Of a stretch of 5,365 nt of DNA, positions 4,748-5,365 are shown piece by piece. A model generated the notes under the pieces. It was not told where the DNA came from and ran no database searches. It saw only the letters and a program-made list of their open reading frames with translations. The DNA is from an uncultured Opitutia bacterium (GTDB taxonomy: Bacteria; Verrucomicrobiota; Verrucomicrobiia; Opitutales; UBA953), in the NCBI GenBank assembly GCA_903924185.1, contig CAIYAN010000120.1:1-5365 (forward strand). Reading direction: 5' to 3'. How positions within the stretch are numbered: the first letter of the stretch is position 1; each line of letters begins with the position of its first letter. Position numbers and translations under genes: made by a program.

Positions 4748-5365
4748 ATGTTACCCCGCCGGTCTTTCCTGAAGCTTGGAGCCACCGCCTCGCTGGCAGC
4801 CGTGTCCGGCGTCTCCGCGCGTTTGGCCGCGGCCGATAAGCCAGCGTCGCCCGCCTTCACGCCGGTTGCCTTTGCCGTCATTGGTGACACGCATTACTTC
4901 GCCGACAAGGACGACCCCGCGTCGCTTAACCCCGCTTCCCGTGCAACGACGTCCGCCCTCATCGAGCAGCTAAACCGTCTCCCTGGCTCCGAGTTCCCCG
5001 CCTCGGTTGGCGGCGGCAAGGTCTTGCCCTTGAGTCAGGTCATCCACGTCGGTGATATCATCGACAGCGGCGACAAGAACGGAGCCGTCATCTCCAAGAT
5101 GCAGGCCACCGAGTGGAAGGAATGGCAGGCCGACTACGGTTTAGATGGTAAGGACGGCCGGCTCAAATTTCCCGCGTATGAAATCCACGGCAACCACGAC
5201 GGCCCGCACGGCAAGGGCCTCGTGCTCGACGGCATCATCGCCCGTAATAAACAGCGCAAGGACCTTAAGGCCATCTCGACGAACGGCCTCCACTATGCGT
5301 GGGTCGTGAACGGCGTGCACTTTATCAACCTCGGCATCACCGTCGGGCAGGTGAAGTCCGTTACC
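4748..5365 (+). CDS. Tat-exported calcineurin-like metallophosphoesterase, N-terminal part (3' end outside window)
   Basis: The frame stays open to the window end, giving 206 residues. The N-terminus PRRSFLKLG (residues 3-11) is a near-consensus twin-arginine signal. A hydrophobic Ala-rich stretch follows, with probable cleavage after LAAA (residue 29), so the enzyme should be exported folded. Calcineurin-like metal motifs follow in order: GDTH (46-49, ligands Asp47 and His49), HVGDIIDSGD (100-109, bridging Asp103) and GNHD (148-151, Asn149 ligand and catalytic His150). GVHFINLG (189-196) is the strand that usually precedes the second half of the fold. The remaining His motifs lie beyond the window. 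It should hydrolyse a phosphomono- or diester using two metal ions outside the cytoplasm; the substrate is unknown. ATG at 4748 is the first start after the in-frame stop at 4736-4738 and places the Tat motif correctly. It is divergent from the FG-GAP protein gene. Confidence 0.9.
   Translation, partial: MLPRRSFLKLGATASLAAVSGVSARLAAADKPASPAFTPVAFAVIGDTHYFADKDDPASLNPASRATTSALIEQLNRLPGSEFPASVGGGKVLPLSQVIHVGDIIDSGDKNGAVISKMQATEWKEWQADYGLDGKDGRLKFPAYEIHGNHDGPHGKGLVLDGIIARNKQRKDLKAISTNGLHYAWVVNGVHFINLGITVGQVKSVT

Overview
The window reads as a moderately GC-rich chromosome segment from a member of the Verrucomicrobiota (PVC superphylum). The strongest taxonomic sign is the first gene, which ends in the haem-binding CxxCH domain that is greatly expanded in Planctomycetes and Verrucomicrobia. 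The LysR-type regulator, with a lengthened recognition-helix region, and the secreted FG-GAP and Tat-exported proteins fit the same group. This assignment rests on family recognition, not on a search.

Layout from left to right. Positions 2-1267 (+) are the C-terminal part of a large periplasmic c-type cytochrome protein whose start lies outside the window. Tail-to-tail with it, three bases away, is a CarF/TMEM189-type lipid desaturase (1271-1924, -), the family that makes the vinyl-ether bond of plasmalogens. A 132-bp divergent control region (1925-2056) separates it from a LysR-type regulator (2057-2977, +). That region holds two back-to-back sigma70-like promoters and a perfect dyad GATAGG-G-CCTATC. 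Positions 2978-3317 hold no convincing gene but several inverted repeats, and lead into a tRNA-Gln(CUG) (3318-3388) and a clean rho-independent terminator (3402-3425).

The right part holds a divergent pair of exported proteins: a secreted FG-GAP/VCBS beta-propeller protein (3462-4583, -) and a Tat-exported calcineurin-like metallophosphoesterase (4748 to the window end, +, incomplete). Their 164-bp intergenic space contains a 70-nt REP-like palindrome (4635-4704) overlapping a second, competing hairpin (4617-4638).

The most coherent functional unit is the LysR/CarF pair. Divergent gene order, overlapping promoters and a dyad at the predicted regulator start site suggest that the LysR protein controls both itself and ether-lipid desaturation. 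That link is an inference. No mobile element with a transposase, CRISPR array or defence system is visible.
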